Source of the DNA: Lingula anatina | Lineage: Eukaryota > Brachiopoda > Lingulata > Lingulida > Lingulidae | Assembly: GCF_001039355.2 (NCBI RefSeq) | Contig: NW_019775491.1 | Location: 801,740 to 865,739, forward strand | Reading direction: 5' to 3' | Length of the DNA stretch: 64,000 bases | Shown here: piece after piece, positions 42,201 through 52,500 of the stretch | Layout of the letters: each line of letters begins with the position of its first letter | How positions within the stretch are numbered: position 1 is the stretch's first letter | Translations under genes and position numbers: made by a program | The notes under the pieces: generated by a model | Seen by the model: the letters and a program-made list of their open reading frames with translations, nothing else | What the model was told of the DNA's origin: nothing | The model's database searches: none

Positions 42201-44705
42201 CTCTGGCTTAGATAAACCAATGAACGAAAGTCAATAGATACCATGTTATTTCTGGTGTGGATCTATTTTCAGGGAAGAGCAATAAGAATACACTTGTTCC
42301 AACTTCTTATTGACCAAGCAGCTACAGGATGATACATGTATGTTTGAGGATGTTAAATCCCCTGTCAGAAACAATTACTCCTTACTTCATCTCAGATACT
42401 ATTTGGATTGTTTCACTTATCGCTATGTATTATGTTCATCATTACCACCATTTCCAGGAAAGCCAAGTCCTGTTCAGCAGGAACAAGGCAGCAATCTAAC
42501 ACATTTAATTTTGAGAACCATATAGATACTGGCACTTCATAACAAAAAATGTTATATTCTCAAATCCAGAACATTCCATAACTGACAAACTGTAACTTTA
42601 TGACCCACATATATGTCATGTTACAAACTGACTCATTTTCAGTAGGTCACAACCTCCACAGCAACACACAGAGACTGGGAACCATACCTTGAAACTACAG
42701 GCGGTAGCCCTCTGGCAATTTTCAAAACTGTTTGCTATGTAAGACATCCCTTTTCAGTTCTTGTTTTGAATGCTACTGGGATATCAAATATACACCAAGC
42801 AATCTGCTGTGGGTTTTTCAGTAGGTTAAGCTAAATGTTCTTGGGCTGTAGATAATAAAAGGAATTGGGAGGAAAAGAGGGCTGACCACAATTAGACAGT
42901 TATGGCAAAAAGGTTATCTGAATATTAGCTTAGGTTTATCTCCTCACCCTAACAGCTTAATATATGATCAGCCACTGAAGTATTTCATGACATGACTATT
43001 TCACCTGCTTAATACACAGAATGCTCCCATATCTTATCTCTTCAGATAACTATTTGGCTATTGAAATCAAGTAAGACCCATGTAGAGACATGTCAATGGA
43101 GATGTAGAAGTTTTTTTAAGTGTCAAAACCATGGACAGGAACCAAGATTTCTGACCAGTGGGTTAGGAAGTAGAAGGAGTTGTACAACTACCTTATTATC
43201 TGGTTCAAATGAGACACCTGCCCCTCATTGTCTATTAACCTCATTGTCTATAACCTTTACACAGTCTGCTTCTTGTTGACTTTTATTTATAAATTAGAAA
43301 CCATTAGTTTTAAATGAAATAACATGACAGACTAACTGCGTCTTTTTAAAATGACATTTTTTAACAAACTCTATATGTATTTTACATACCTCTAGGAAGC
43401 ATTTCTGACTATGGACTTCTTTGTTCCCTGGTATTAAAGAATTGACCCCTGTAATTGTATCAATGCATTTTTTGCCACAAAGAAATGCACAATGTCTAGC
43501 ACACATATAGCAGGCAGCAGCTGGTATGCCCTAAATGGCAATTAATCTCCCTTCACCACCCAGTCATGAAATCTGAGGCTTTTTACTTGACAAGTGCAGT
43601 TGCAGAGTCTTACCTATTGTAGTGCCTTAATTGATACAGACTATCACCTTTGTGTTAAAACTATTTAAATAAACTGACAAAGTGAGAGGCCCTAGTCTAA
43701 TCTGAATTAATTCATGGAGTGACTACCATAATGGAAGAACCTAACTTAATCCCTATATCATTTCTAAAAGCAACTGTGTTTTATTCTATTCATAATGGCA
43801 TACAAGGCAGGTAGAATTTCTTTCACAGCAAACATCTGTCATGCCCCATGGCTGACAGACAACATGCAATAAAATTATTCAAGACTCATTATCTATTACA
43901 GTATAAATTCCTCAACTAGTTTGCTCATATATATTTTAAGAAAATGTGTAAAGGTCAAAACACATAAAATTATGTTTCCAACACCCAGTCATAAATGGGT
44001 TGTTGGTAAAATAGCTACATGGCTTTTTAAATAAAGAGAACCATATGTTTCACACGGACAAAAAATATCAAAATACTAGCAAAATATTATCCCTCTATTC
44101 TTAGCATTTGTTTTTGCCTCCAAACATGTTGGTGGTCACTTGATTAACGATAAGATGCAAGGCTTTTATGTTAATGATGACCTCAACCTTTCTGGTCTTA
44201 CTTTAACATGCAATTACTGTGTTCAGTGCCTGTGACCCAGATCCATAACATCCCTCAGTCCCATATTGCATCAAATTTAATAGTCCTACAGTCTGGAGCC
44301 TATAAAGTGTTAATTAATTTGGTCTGTATTGGTTTGGCTTTCTTGCTTTGTTCATTGGCTGTAATGCGCACCAGTGATGAATCATAGTGACAAATATAAA
44401 AAAGCTATCAGAGCTTGCTAATCATATTAATTGACTTCTCCTTAAATGCTACTTGACTGGATGTAGTAATATCTTGCACCTGAGTTTTGACATCCTAATG
44501 CAGCAGCTTGATATTCACTAAGCTGCTGTTAACAGCATGACAGTCAACCCCTGAAAGCCTCTCACTCTCAATAAAAGCAATAACTATTACGATAATTACT
44601 CTGGTGTAATTAAACACTATAATTAGGGCTCTGTTAATCATGAGTATGTATCTAGCTGAAGTGCCATATTTTATCCTGCTTAACTGCATTTTCTTCCCAT
44701 ACACC

Positions 44706-44770
<65 letters not shown>

Positions 44771-45895
44771 AGGTTAGAAGAGATGTTTACATTTCTAGTC
44801 AGTTGAATCAAGAAAAACACAACACAACCCACAAGCAGGTTTGCTGTTTTTCCAATTATCTGCCAGCAATGCCACTTGTGTATTCCACTACTCCAATTAT
44901 CTAGGATAAAGCATAATTTGTCCTGAGGGCCTGAGATTAATACTGATATTGCAAGGCCTTGGTATTATTTCAATCTCCAGATGACAGGTCCAATTAGCTG
45001 CCTGACCTGTAATGCAGAGCTGTTCCATTGTAGAGAAGATGAGATTATGACAAATAACATACCTCATTCCATCTTTATTAATCTACCTGATTGTGTGTGA
45101 TGTATGGTAATCTGGCAGTATATTCAAATGTTTCAATCAAACGATATGGACCATCCAATACAATTTCTCAGTCAAGAAAGTTGACAATTAAAAATTACAC
45201 ACATGTAGGAAATGAAGTAGTTTAACTGTGCATGCCAACAAAACATCACATGATGATTGTATGCCCTTATCTCATAGCAATTTTTTTAAGGCAGCCTGCA
45301 TAAAATGTGCCACCTTCATCACATTCCAATTAAAAAGAAACTGATCATTATGCATGAAAGTAATAAAAGCAAGGCAATATTACTTTAATATTTACAATTA
45401 CAAGAAATATATACTGGTTCAATTAAACTTCTAAACTCAAAATCCTATAAAAGCACTAAATTGAGTTAAAATTTCAACATTTTCCTTTTTAACCAATATA
45501 AAAAAACATAAAAGAGCAACAGAGAGAAAGGAAAAACAACTCACCTTTTTCTGATCTTCAGTATCCAACAGGACTTCAGAATGTCCTGCCTTCTCTTCAT
45601 TACAAGGTAACTCCTGTCCAGCTGTCTTCCCAGCAAACTTCATCATATCTTCACCTCCATCCTCTGTGGTAGGGGTTTCCCTTGGTGACTTTTTCACAAG
45701 CTTTGTAGATATCTTCAATTTCAGCTGCCCTTGATCAAAATTGCTGATGGAGAAATGGCGCTCATGAGTCTCATCTATCTCACTCCCAGATTCAGAGTCA
45801 CTGGTGCTGGGTTTCTTCTCCTCTTCCTCTTCTGCTTCACAAGGACCCTGGCCCACAGTGGGCCTGGGTTGTCCATCCTCTTCATTTTGTTCCAT
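11644..45895 (-). CDS. ASH1L: ASH1L histone H3 lysine-36 methyltransferase, complete
   Basis: Trithorax-group chromatin protein that dimethylates H3K36 through its SET domain. Coding exons 5' to 3': 45895-45545, 28213-25348, 22881-20874, 20492-20391, 19559-19253, 18641-18596, 18099-17842, 17592-17285, 17082-16918, 16760-16565, 16429-16375, 16176-16079, 15815-15761, 15584-15452, 14917-14758, 14394-14258, 14035-13949, 13657-13425, 13257-13173, 13029-12848, 12589-12517, 12286-12104, 11787-11644. They total 8232 nt, giving 2743 aa plus stop, with frame kept at every GT-AG junction. The human protein is about 2965 aa with the same domain order. The start ATG has an in-frame TGA 24 nt upstream (45919-45917). 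The N-terminal exon keeps the LKLKI motif of the vertebrate N-terminus, and the C-terminal exon keeps IPGK and the TYLL(D/E)EG block. One alternative is that further leader or alternative exons exist in the 17.3 kb first coding intron. Confidence 0.96.
11859..11885. repeat. A27 homopolymer
   Basis: A run of 27 A in the ASH1L intron between the exons ending at 12104 and starting at 11787. It is a T-run in the direction of transcription, about 70 bases before the acceptor. Confidence 0.95.
12517..13657 (-). CDS. ASH1L: ASH1L BAH domain (four exons)
   Basis: Exons 13657-13425, 13257-13173, 13029-12848 and 12589-12517. Landmarks are [76 protein letters not shown] and [20 protein letters not shown]. 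Each matches the vertebrate ASH1L BAH block in order. BAH domains bind nucleosomes or partner proteins. In this family the domain follows the PHD finger directly, as here. Confidence 0.95.
13949..14394 (-). CDS. ASH1L: ASH1L PHD finger (two exons)
   Basis: Exons 14394-14258 and 14035-13949. After a Glu-rich lead comes a C4HC3 zinc finger: [19 protein letters not shown], then [19 protein letters not shown] and RCDP. Spacing and residues follow human ASH1L ([18 protein letters not shown]). The intron falls inside the finger, just after the fourth Cys. Confidence 0.95.
14758..16760 (-). CDS. ASH1L: ASH1L linker and bromodomain (six exons)
   Basis: Exons 16760-16565, 16429-16375, 16176-16079, 15815-15761, 15584-15452 and 14917-14758. 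The linker holds [15 protein letters not shown] (human MKPMSNRERNFVLKH) and [19 protein letters not shown]. The bromodomain runs from [12 protein letters not shown] through [18 protein letters not shown] and [19 protein letters not shown] to [10 protein letters not shown]. Where most bromodomains have the acetyl-lysine-binding Asn, this reads KYCG; human ASH1L also departs there (KYYG). Classical acetyl-lysine binding is therefore doubtful in both. Confidence 0.94.
16918..18099 (-). CDS. ASH1L: ASH1L AWS, SET and post-SET domains (three exons)
   Basis: Exons 18099-17842, 17592-17285 and 17082-16918. AWS zinc-binding cysteines run from [12 protein letters not shown] through [10 protein letters not shown]. 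The SET core shows GYGVRT (S-adenosylmethionine-binding turn), [17 protein letters not shown] and ELTYDYNF with the catalytic-site tyrosine. Post-SET shows [10 protein letters not shown], completing the usual Cys set. All signature residues of an active H3K36 methyltransferase are present. The third exon then adds an AT-hook core, VGRPPKDK, before a basic stretch. Confidence 0.97.
18596..20492 (-). CDS. ASH1L: ASH1L pre-AWS linker (three exons)
   Basis: Exons 20492-20391, 19559-19253 and 18641-18596. The first ends [19 protein letters not shown] (human [20 protein letters not shown]). The second holds [20 protein letters not shown] followed by KHLRQKK, matching the human YTPGEHEYGL and PIHVGKYLRQKR segment. 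The third is only 46 nt and carries the PKYKKIRH link into the AWS domain. Basic inserts in the second exon are specific to this lineage. Confidence 0.93.
20874..22881 (-). CDS. ASH1L: ASH1L large exon 3, Ser/Arg/Lys-rich region
   Basis: Residues about 1073-1741. It is joined in phase 1 to exon 2 and ends with two bases of a split codon. It begins with two AT-hook cores, KRGRPRK (near 22770-22795) and RRGRPPKKK (near 22505-22540). Between them lies a basic heptad-like stretch, [18 protein letters not shown], that corresponds to the human region before KRRPGRPRK. The remainder is low complexity, rich in RS and SP dipeptides, and has little alignment support beyond position and frame. Confidence 0.92.
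22882..25347 (-). other. ASH1L intron between the two large exons
   Basis: 2.47 kb with no coding sequence that fits the phase-1 junction on both sides. It contains one short perfect inverted repeat (23330-23340 with 23399-23409). I see nothing else. Confidence 0.6.
25348..28213 (-). CDS. ASH1L: ASH1L large exon 2, disordered AT-hook region
   Basis: 955 codons of charged, Ser/Pro-rich, mostly disordered protein (residues 118-1072). Five AT-hook-like cores are visible: KRGRPPK (near 27430-27455), PKGRPPSK (near 26950-26985), RPGRPKG (near 26750-26775), KPGRPRKH (near 26640-26665) and VGRPRKY (near 25405-25435). Two blocks align with vertebrate ASH1L: SPDSGI, and the segment [18 protein letters not shown] followed by LLPSIFQIN (human has DPDFIAELEELISRL and LLPTIFRIN). 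The latter is the best conserved part of the N-terminal half. It corresponds to part of the giant exon 3 in vertebrates. Confidence 0.93.
29975..30117 (-). other. Coding-like island of unknown origin in ASH1L intron 1
   Basis: On minus, after an acceptor-like TATTTTTAAG, the sequence is open in phase 0 and GC-richer than its surroundings. It reads [20 protein letters not shown] followed by [12 protein letters not shown]. The frame stays open for about 20 more codons and ends with a stop inside 29945-29950. No good donor follows. It could be a relic of a retrocopy or transposon, a rare alternative exon, or chance. I do not recognise the protein. Confidence 0.3.
34257..34913. promoter_or_regulatory. 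Candidate internal promoter in ASH1L intron 1
   Basis: GCGCATGCGC (34672-34681) matches the core of the NRF1 palindrome and is rare in AT-rich sequence. To its left on minus is a strong donor, TTAA then GTAAGT, that would end an exon at 34257. To its right on plus are a TATA-like ATATATATAAAAC (near 34780-34792) and a strong donor, CTTG then GTAAGTA, after 34911. Motifs are seen; promoter activity is inference. Confidence 0.3.
38261..38948. repeat. Near-identical tandem duplication, copy 1
   Basis: 688 bases that recur at 38956-39612. About eleven substitutions and one roughly 31-base indel (extra sequence in this copy near 38335-38365) separate the two. The copies are joined by seven bases that include a single N at 38949. 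Confidence 0.95.
38956..39612. repeat. Near-identical tandem duplication, copy 2
   Basis: Second copy of 38261-38948, in the same direction, under 2% diverged apart from one indel. It is noncoding intron sequence. The N at the junction suggests that two alleles were placed side by side by the assembler. Confidence 0.95.
44709..44768. repeat. (AT)30 microsatellite
   Basis: Sixty bases of uninterrupted AT dinucleotide in ASH1L intron 1, about 0.8 kb downstream (in transcription sense) of the first coding exon. Confidence 0.98.
45545..45895 (-). CDS. ASH1L: ASH1L first coding exon
   Basis: 117 codons starting [10 protein letters not shown], then a Glu/Ser-rich stretch and [13 protein letters not shown], which matches the N-terminal segment of vertebrate ASH1L (FSEGNLKLKI). 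It ends in phase 0 at AAG before GTGAGT. The exon probably begins at an acceptor near 45951 (TGTGCAG on minus), which would leave about 56 nt of 5'UTR in it. Confidence 0.88.
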
Positions 45896-46558
45896 GTCAA
45901 GGAACAGATTCAGGGATCACGGGGTCATTGGCCCTGTGCCTTGCTTCAGTGCTGCACAGGTATCACTCAGATCAAATGTGCTTGTTGGATTTGTAGAAGC
46001 TTGGCAATCTACAACTGTGAAATATAAATCTGACTATGTAAATCAAAATTACTTAAATGGAAAAAAAAAACAAAAAAAACTGGGATATTATGTGTTTGAA
46101 CAAAAGGGCCACCTCACAGACCCAACTCTGTTAAAATATTCATTTATATATTTAGACACGCTTATAAGGCCATAATTATATCATTGTCCAACTGCGCATA
46201 CATACACACAGCGCACAGCAAGTAAGCTAAAAATCATTAAGAGGTGGTATAAGGCATTTTACAACAATTGAACTTGATAATGCTGTGTGTATCATGCAAC
46301 ATGTAACTGTTTACAAAATATATTCATTCATTTCAACCTCATTCAATTGTCTGGAAGCTCTTATCTTGTGGGGGGGAAAGTTGATGCATATTTGTGATTG
46401 GCTTAACTCTACAAGCTCTGTTGCTGCACGATATACATTCGAGGAAAATTCTTGCTGCTTTAAACTAAATTAAACAGTCACAAAGCAGTAATAAACGTAT
46501 GTTTGTAAATATCTAAACAAATATATATCAAATAACAGTGCTATGGAAAATGCTTACC

Positions 46559-47297
46559 TTCACCATGAACATCAGATTTGAGTAATCAAGTTTGAAGGTA
46601 CAGTAACCACATGAAAAATTTGAATCAATGCTATCTGACCAGATTTAATTATGTTCTTTATATCAATGTTAGCACGTTGGCAAAATTACTGAGTAAGTAG
46701 TTTAAGTATCAACTCGGAGAGACAACATTCACAGTGTAGGTGGACAGGTAAACATTCAGGAAAGATCCAACAAAAAGCTACTCAGAAAAACGATGATCAT
46801 ACAGCGCCCCATTCACTCACCTTTCAACTGCAAGTCGTTCTGAAAGATCTTAATGGGTAGACACAGTAATATCGGTCAATAAACAACTTCCCATTAGAAC
46901 ACAGGAGCTCTCCTCTGTGTATCAAAATGGCGCTGTGTGGTTTGAAGCAAGAAAGGAATACATATATTTGATCATAAAATGTAGAGAAAATAATATGCAT
47001 AAAAGAGTAAAATTCATAACTAGAGTGTATTTATATATTTTAGATAAGGTATTTGGGCAAAAAAACGCACAATAGTTTTAAAAAATCTAATATTAACAAA
47101 ATGATGTGTAAATTTAAAAGTCCTTACGTGTCTCATTTTAAAATGTCAATTTAAATTCTGTTGTTAAGTAAGCGTATTTTGGATTTAAGAAACACATTCT
47201 AATTATTTTTCTATAAAAAGGCGTCACCAATAATAACGTGTTTAAAATTACAGATTAATTCAAAGTAAGATGAAAACTCCCACCATGCAACAGTAAA
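46559..47297. promoter_or_regulatory. Divergent ASH1L / DAP3 promoter and leader region
   Basis: Two good donors on the minus strand, AAG then GTGAGTG (exon end 46821) and GAAG then GTAAGC (exon end 46558), mark likely noncoding ASH1L leader exons. DAP3 translation starts at 47298 on plus. Both transcripts must therefore start within a few hundred bases of each other. A YY1-like AAAATGGCGCTG lies at 46924-46935, and the DAP3 start itself reads AAAATGGCAGC, also YY1-like. No TATA box is convincing. Donors are seen; starts and factor binding are inferred. Confidence 0.55.
47285..47296 (+). other. Minimal upstream ORF before the DAP3 start
   Basis: ATG CAA CAG TAA in a CACC context ends one base before the DAP3 ATG at 47298. 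If the transcript begins upstream of it, this three-codon uORF would precede the main frame. Confidence 0.4.
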
Positions 47298-49529
47298 ATG
47301 GCAGCCTCCATGTTGAAAAACATGATTGTGGGCCAAAATAATATTTTTCGAGTAATAGGTAAGCATTGACAAGTCAGTTACTGTTTGTTAAATGTATTTG
47401 ATAGGTTTTTTTTATTTATTAAGCACTGAACAAACTCTTTGACCAATAATGTGATACCATGACATTTTTTGATTGCACTGCATGATATTGCCAAGGTGAT
47501 CCTGGACTTGGTCAGCGTAGATTAATTAATAAAGGTATTTTGTACGGGATTTACCCGCCATAATGAATTTTCCTCTGGCGAAAAGCAAATTTCTCCTACT
47601 CATGAATCATTACTGGACCCACCCTTGCACTTGGATTTGATTAAGTTTTAAATTTAGTAAACAACAGGCCAGTCATTTAAATCCTTAGTACGAAATTCAT
47701 GTGCTAGCACACTTATTGATATACACTTATTGATATATACTGGCTCTGCTAGTGCATGAAAAAAGGCTTCAAAAAGTGTGTAATGAGGGCTGGTTGCCAA
47801 ACCCGTCGTGACTCGGGGAGCTTTCAAATTTTAATCTTACCTCTCATCTCCGCAACTTGCACATTACTGTACAGCCAGCCAGTTTTCCCATCAATAGAAA
47901 TGTAAGCGCATAAATTTCTTAAATCCCATATTTTCCTGTCCATTTCTGGAGAAACTGTCAATGCCATGTACCAAAATTTAAGTTATAATATGAGGCCAGA
48001 TAGTTCTTAATTGGTTGCTGTTCCAAATTATCAAAAATATTATCTAAGTTTAATAATATAACCTTGTATAAATTTTAAGAAATAGATTGTAAAGCTTAGT
48101 GCTGCAAAGGATTTTAGATTTATCAATACTTTATCTTAAAGATTTAACAATGTTGTCCAAAATGATCCCGTAAATATGTATATTTTTTAAATCACTTAAT
48201 AACACAATTTTTTTTTCTGAACAGTCTGTTCATTGTCAAAAGGTCATCTTAAGCCCAGTCTCTTTATAATTTATTTTGGCATATCACATGGACAGTAATG
48301 GTGCATTTGATGGCATGAGTTTAAGGGAATAATCCTTTGCAGCACTAAGCTTTACAATCTATTCAAGTGCATGAACAAAGTCAGTTAAGTGTCATAAAAT
48401 GTTTTAATCTTTTTATTTCTAGGTTATAGTTTTCCTCATAAAAAAGTATGCTTGAACCATTACCGATGCTGCACCAGTATTGTGCATGGTAATGATAATG
48501 TTAGAACAGAACAGGACGTCAAACCACGTAGGCCTAGAGTTTGCAGGACAACTGTGTCAAGCCCAGTGAGTTTTAAATGTATATGAGTTAATGTATATAC
48601 AAGGATTTGTGCACATGAATAATAATCATAGAGAAGAGGTAGTGTGTATCAAGTTACGTTCACTAAAGAATTTGATGTTTTATTTCTTTGTTTATTTTAT
48701 AGTTGATAAATTGTTACTGTCCCATCAGCATAGTACTGGATGTGCCTTGGGCTGTATCCACAACCAGAGTCTCACCCCATTTCCATAGATTAGATCGACC
48801 TACTTTAGATCGACCTAACTCCCGGGGGGTTCACGCTAAATAGCTGTCAGCTGGGCTTACACGAAAGTTAATTACCCCCTTACAGCTTGTAGTAGGTGGG
48901 ACGGACATTTAAGCCGGATTATCTGACAGTAATCTAGTGAGACTCCCCGCGAGGATAGATCGATCTAAAATCTATGGGAATAGAGCCTTGGTCTGGGGAT
49001 TAACAGATCAGCGGATCAAGGATGGCCGACCCGCTTGAAAGCTTGCTGCATAATCCTCACAGGGAATCTATTTAGCGTCTGTTAGGGGATTACGCGTCAG
49101 GCTTTCAAATGGGTCAGCTATATTTAATCTGTGGATCATCTGGTTGTGAATATCTGGTTGGAATTGGTAGTGTTGTAAATAACTTTTCAGTTGAGTAATT
49201 AGACATTAATTCTGCAAAGGTAAATTATATGCTCAGGCAAAACATAAATGTTATTTTATGCTGATAGAGCACCAAAGAGATATGTTGACATTAGAGAAAG
49301 ACATAAGAGAAAGACACAACTCATGGCATCATTAAATAAACAGGTGATAAAATGTTTTTAATAACAGATACATTGTGAAGTTATATTAAGGCACAATTTT
49401 TATTATTTTTTCTTCAGGCACATCAAACAAAAGACCAAATAGGGCAGTTTTATACTGTTCCAGAACCAATAGCAAAAAAAGTATTTACAAGAGGTTGGCT
49501 TAACCCTAAGTTATTGCAATTGGTAAGGA

Positions 49530-49574
<45 letters not shown>

Positions 49575-52500
49575 CCGTAAAATATTGTTTATTTTTTCAA
49601 TTGTGGTCACTTTAAATGTCACTGACTGTAGGTCATATTAAATTAAAATAAATAAGGTAATGGCTAAAGTGCAACTCTTGGTAATACACCTTCTAGTTAT
49701 AAAAATTTGGTATCTGTTAAAATGAATAATTTTATCAGATATGGATATTTTTTTTTTTTCAGGGATCAACAATATACTTTAAGAATTAAAAATCTTAGCT
49801 TGATTTCATCACAGTCAGTGGTCTTTTACACTATTTAGTCTTTACCAGAGGTGGCAGTGTTTCTCAGTTTTAGTGTATTGTTGTCTGCATAAATCATAAA
49901 AAGGTAAATTGTCAACAGTACCACACTGCTGCCCAGTGTCAACCTTGGAGCACAGGGGTAGACAGGTTTATCATGGTACATCACAGTGCAATCCAGCATC
50001 ACTGCACCTGGCTTGCTGAACTTTTAAAATTCTTGTGTTCCTAGTCAGGATTTTTACAAAATTTAGCTTCCTAAGTACAACTCTGTCTGCAAGTTGTCAG
50101 AGAGAGAGAGGATATCAGTTCCCCTGTTGTATGGTGGACTTTTTGTGTGAGCTTTACTGATACTGAACTTAGCATAAGATTTTCACTGCTTGTGTTTACA
50201 GGGCTTCTCATCAGGTATCATGTTGACTTATGTTTTCAGTTCAGTATTTTTAGTCCTTTTATTTTTCAGTTTGACACCTTTAATGAAACCAGCATAATGG
50301 TGAGAAAACCAGCCCTAGAGATAATTGACTTGATGAAAAGTGCAAATTATAAAGATCCTGTTATCAAATATGTAATATGTATCCTTTACATTTACGGAAG
50401 TATTTTTTGCTTTCGGACACAGTTTGCATGTGCCTAAAGCAATCACTGCATCTGTTGGTATTGCTAGAAAATTATTGGAACTTGAGCCAAAGCTTTGCAC
50501 ACCACTATTACTCAGGCACATATTGATACAGGTATATTCCTAAATTTGTCAATATCAAATTATGACTTGGTGTTATATGTTGGATTGTTTCCAGTTCAAG
50601 AGAATTGTAAGAATTGACTTGTTATTTATTTTTTATATATTTAATGCCAAAAGTACATTTTTTAATAGCTATATTTATTTGTTTGTGGACAGACATCAGT
50701 TTTTTCTTTCTTTTTTTCTTTCATTTTTCACAAATTGGTATTTCATGGTGTGACTTTGAACTTTCATGGGTCTGAACAAATGACAAATTAAGAGGTGATC
50801 TGTAAGTTATCTTTTCCAACAGCAATTTAAAAAAAAATTTAAATTAAAGAAAAACACTTCAAAGTAGGACACAATACAAACATGTTGTATGTTAGTTCCA
50901 TAGTACAAATAAATAATAATTGCAGTTTGTAATGAAATATCACATTTTATTAGAATTTGAACTGAATCACAAAGGCAATTTCAAATTACTTTCTTGCTTT
51001 TTCCAGGTAAGTAATTTGAAATTCCCTTCAATTCAACAGTGTTCTTTCATAGCTTAGAATTAAAATTTAGTAAGGCTTTATGGATTAAAAAGCCTCTGTT
51101 TTTATGACTGCTCCTAGCTGCTCCCTGTGGAATTTTTACTTTAGTTCGCTTTATCAGAATGACTGTAGTCGGAAATGTTACTGATACTATTAATGCATTC
51201 CAAATCTATAGGTAATTTAATGAGTATTTAAGATTTTAAATTGGTTTGCCACTCATTAAATTATACGCAGTGATTATTTTATTTATTTGTTTTACTTTCT
51301 TATGCTTTTGATACAGCTTGTACAACCCACAGTTGTCATTTTGCTTTCCACGAGTCTAGTCAGATTCTGTGGTGCTTCTTTGCCTTTGATTGTTTATTTA
51401 TTTTGTTTGCTTCTCTCCACTTCTTTGGGTTTCCTTCCTATCATTTGTAATCACTTTTCTGTGTTCAAAAATTTTGGCATTTATCACTTAACATGTACAA
51501 GATGGTCCCCAAGGAACAGGCAAAAGTACAACCCTGGCTCATGTTGCACATTATGCCCTAGAGGAAGACTTCATGATTATTCATGTACCATGGCGTAAGT
51601 AACTAGCTATATTGATCAAGAAATGATTGAAGATGTTTTGATAAACTCAGTGCAAGAATGTCTTTTTGAATCCTATTTTTGCTGAAGCGATGACACCTTA
51701 TTTTGCTATATAATGTGACAGTATCAGTTTTATTGCATGAACCACGTGCTCAATAGGTAATGTTGAGCTAGCCTCTCACCTTTTTTTTTTTAATTTCAGC
51801 TAAACACATTTATCAGTTTCCTGCAACTTACCAAGAATCAACTTATAAGGAAGACCGTCATGACACATTGGTTGAGTCATTGAAGTGGATGAATTCATTC
51901 AGGAAATTGAATCAACATCATTTAGAAAAGGTGAAGTAATTATTGACAGTGTGGACAGCTGTAATCATACATTGTATTTATGTAATTATTATAGCAATTC
52001 AACAGAAGTGATATTTACACCATTTTTAATGTTATACATAAGTTTCTATCCAACTGCTTTAAGAAAGGATGAAGAATTAAGTAATACTAAATACATCTAT
52101 GATCAACTTTCACATCTTTTAACATATTTTATTATTCGTAGCAGAAAAACATGCTTTTTACATATATTTGATATTGAAGTTGCAATAACAATTTTCAAGA
52201 CATTATAAAATGTTCTTTGGTAAATTATTTAATTTTGTGACTCTTTTTGCAGTTGAAAACGACAAAGAAATGTGTTTGGACAAAAAAGGATTCATCTTTA
52301 GAAGGAACTCCTATCACAGATCTGATAGAAATGGTTTGTGAACAATAACAAATTTGATTACATTTTACCCAAGTCAACATTACAGTATTAGAAACTAGAA
52401 AAGCACTCTGAGAGCGCAGACCTCCGCCAAGGCAGCAATTTTTTATTATTATTGATTATTGATTGATTATTGATCTAGATCACCACCAAAAACTAATCAT

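Larger units (their letters stand above)
28214..45544 (-). other. ASH1L first coding intron (17.3 kb)
   Basis: Donor GTGAGT after 45545 and acceptor GTTGCAG before 28213, phase 0 on both sides, so the flanking exons join without any exon in between. It is mostly AT-rich sequence without conserved reading frames. Inside I mark separately a coding-like island (29975-30117), a possible internal promoter (34257-34913), a 0.65 kb near-identical tandem duplication (38261-39612) and an (AT)30 microsatellite (44709-44768). Confidence 0.7.

Noticed and set aside
48706-48744. Possible extra DAP3 exon after TTTATTTTATAG
   Set aside because: Candidate donors leave phase 0 or 1, so it cannot repair the exon 3 frame, and the peptide has no match to DAP3.
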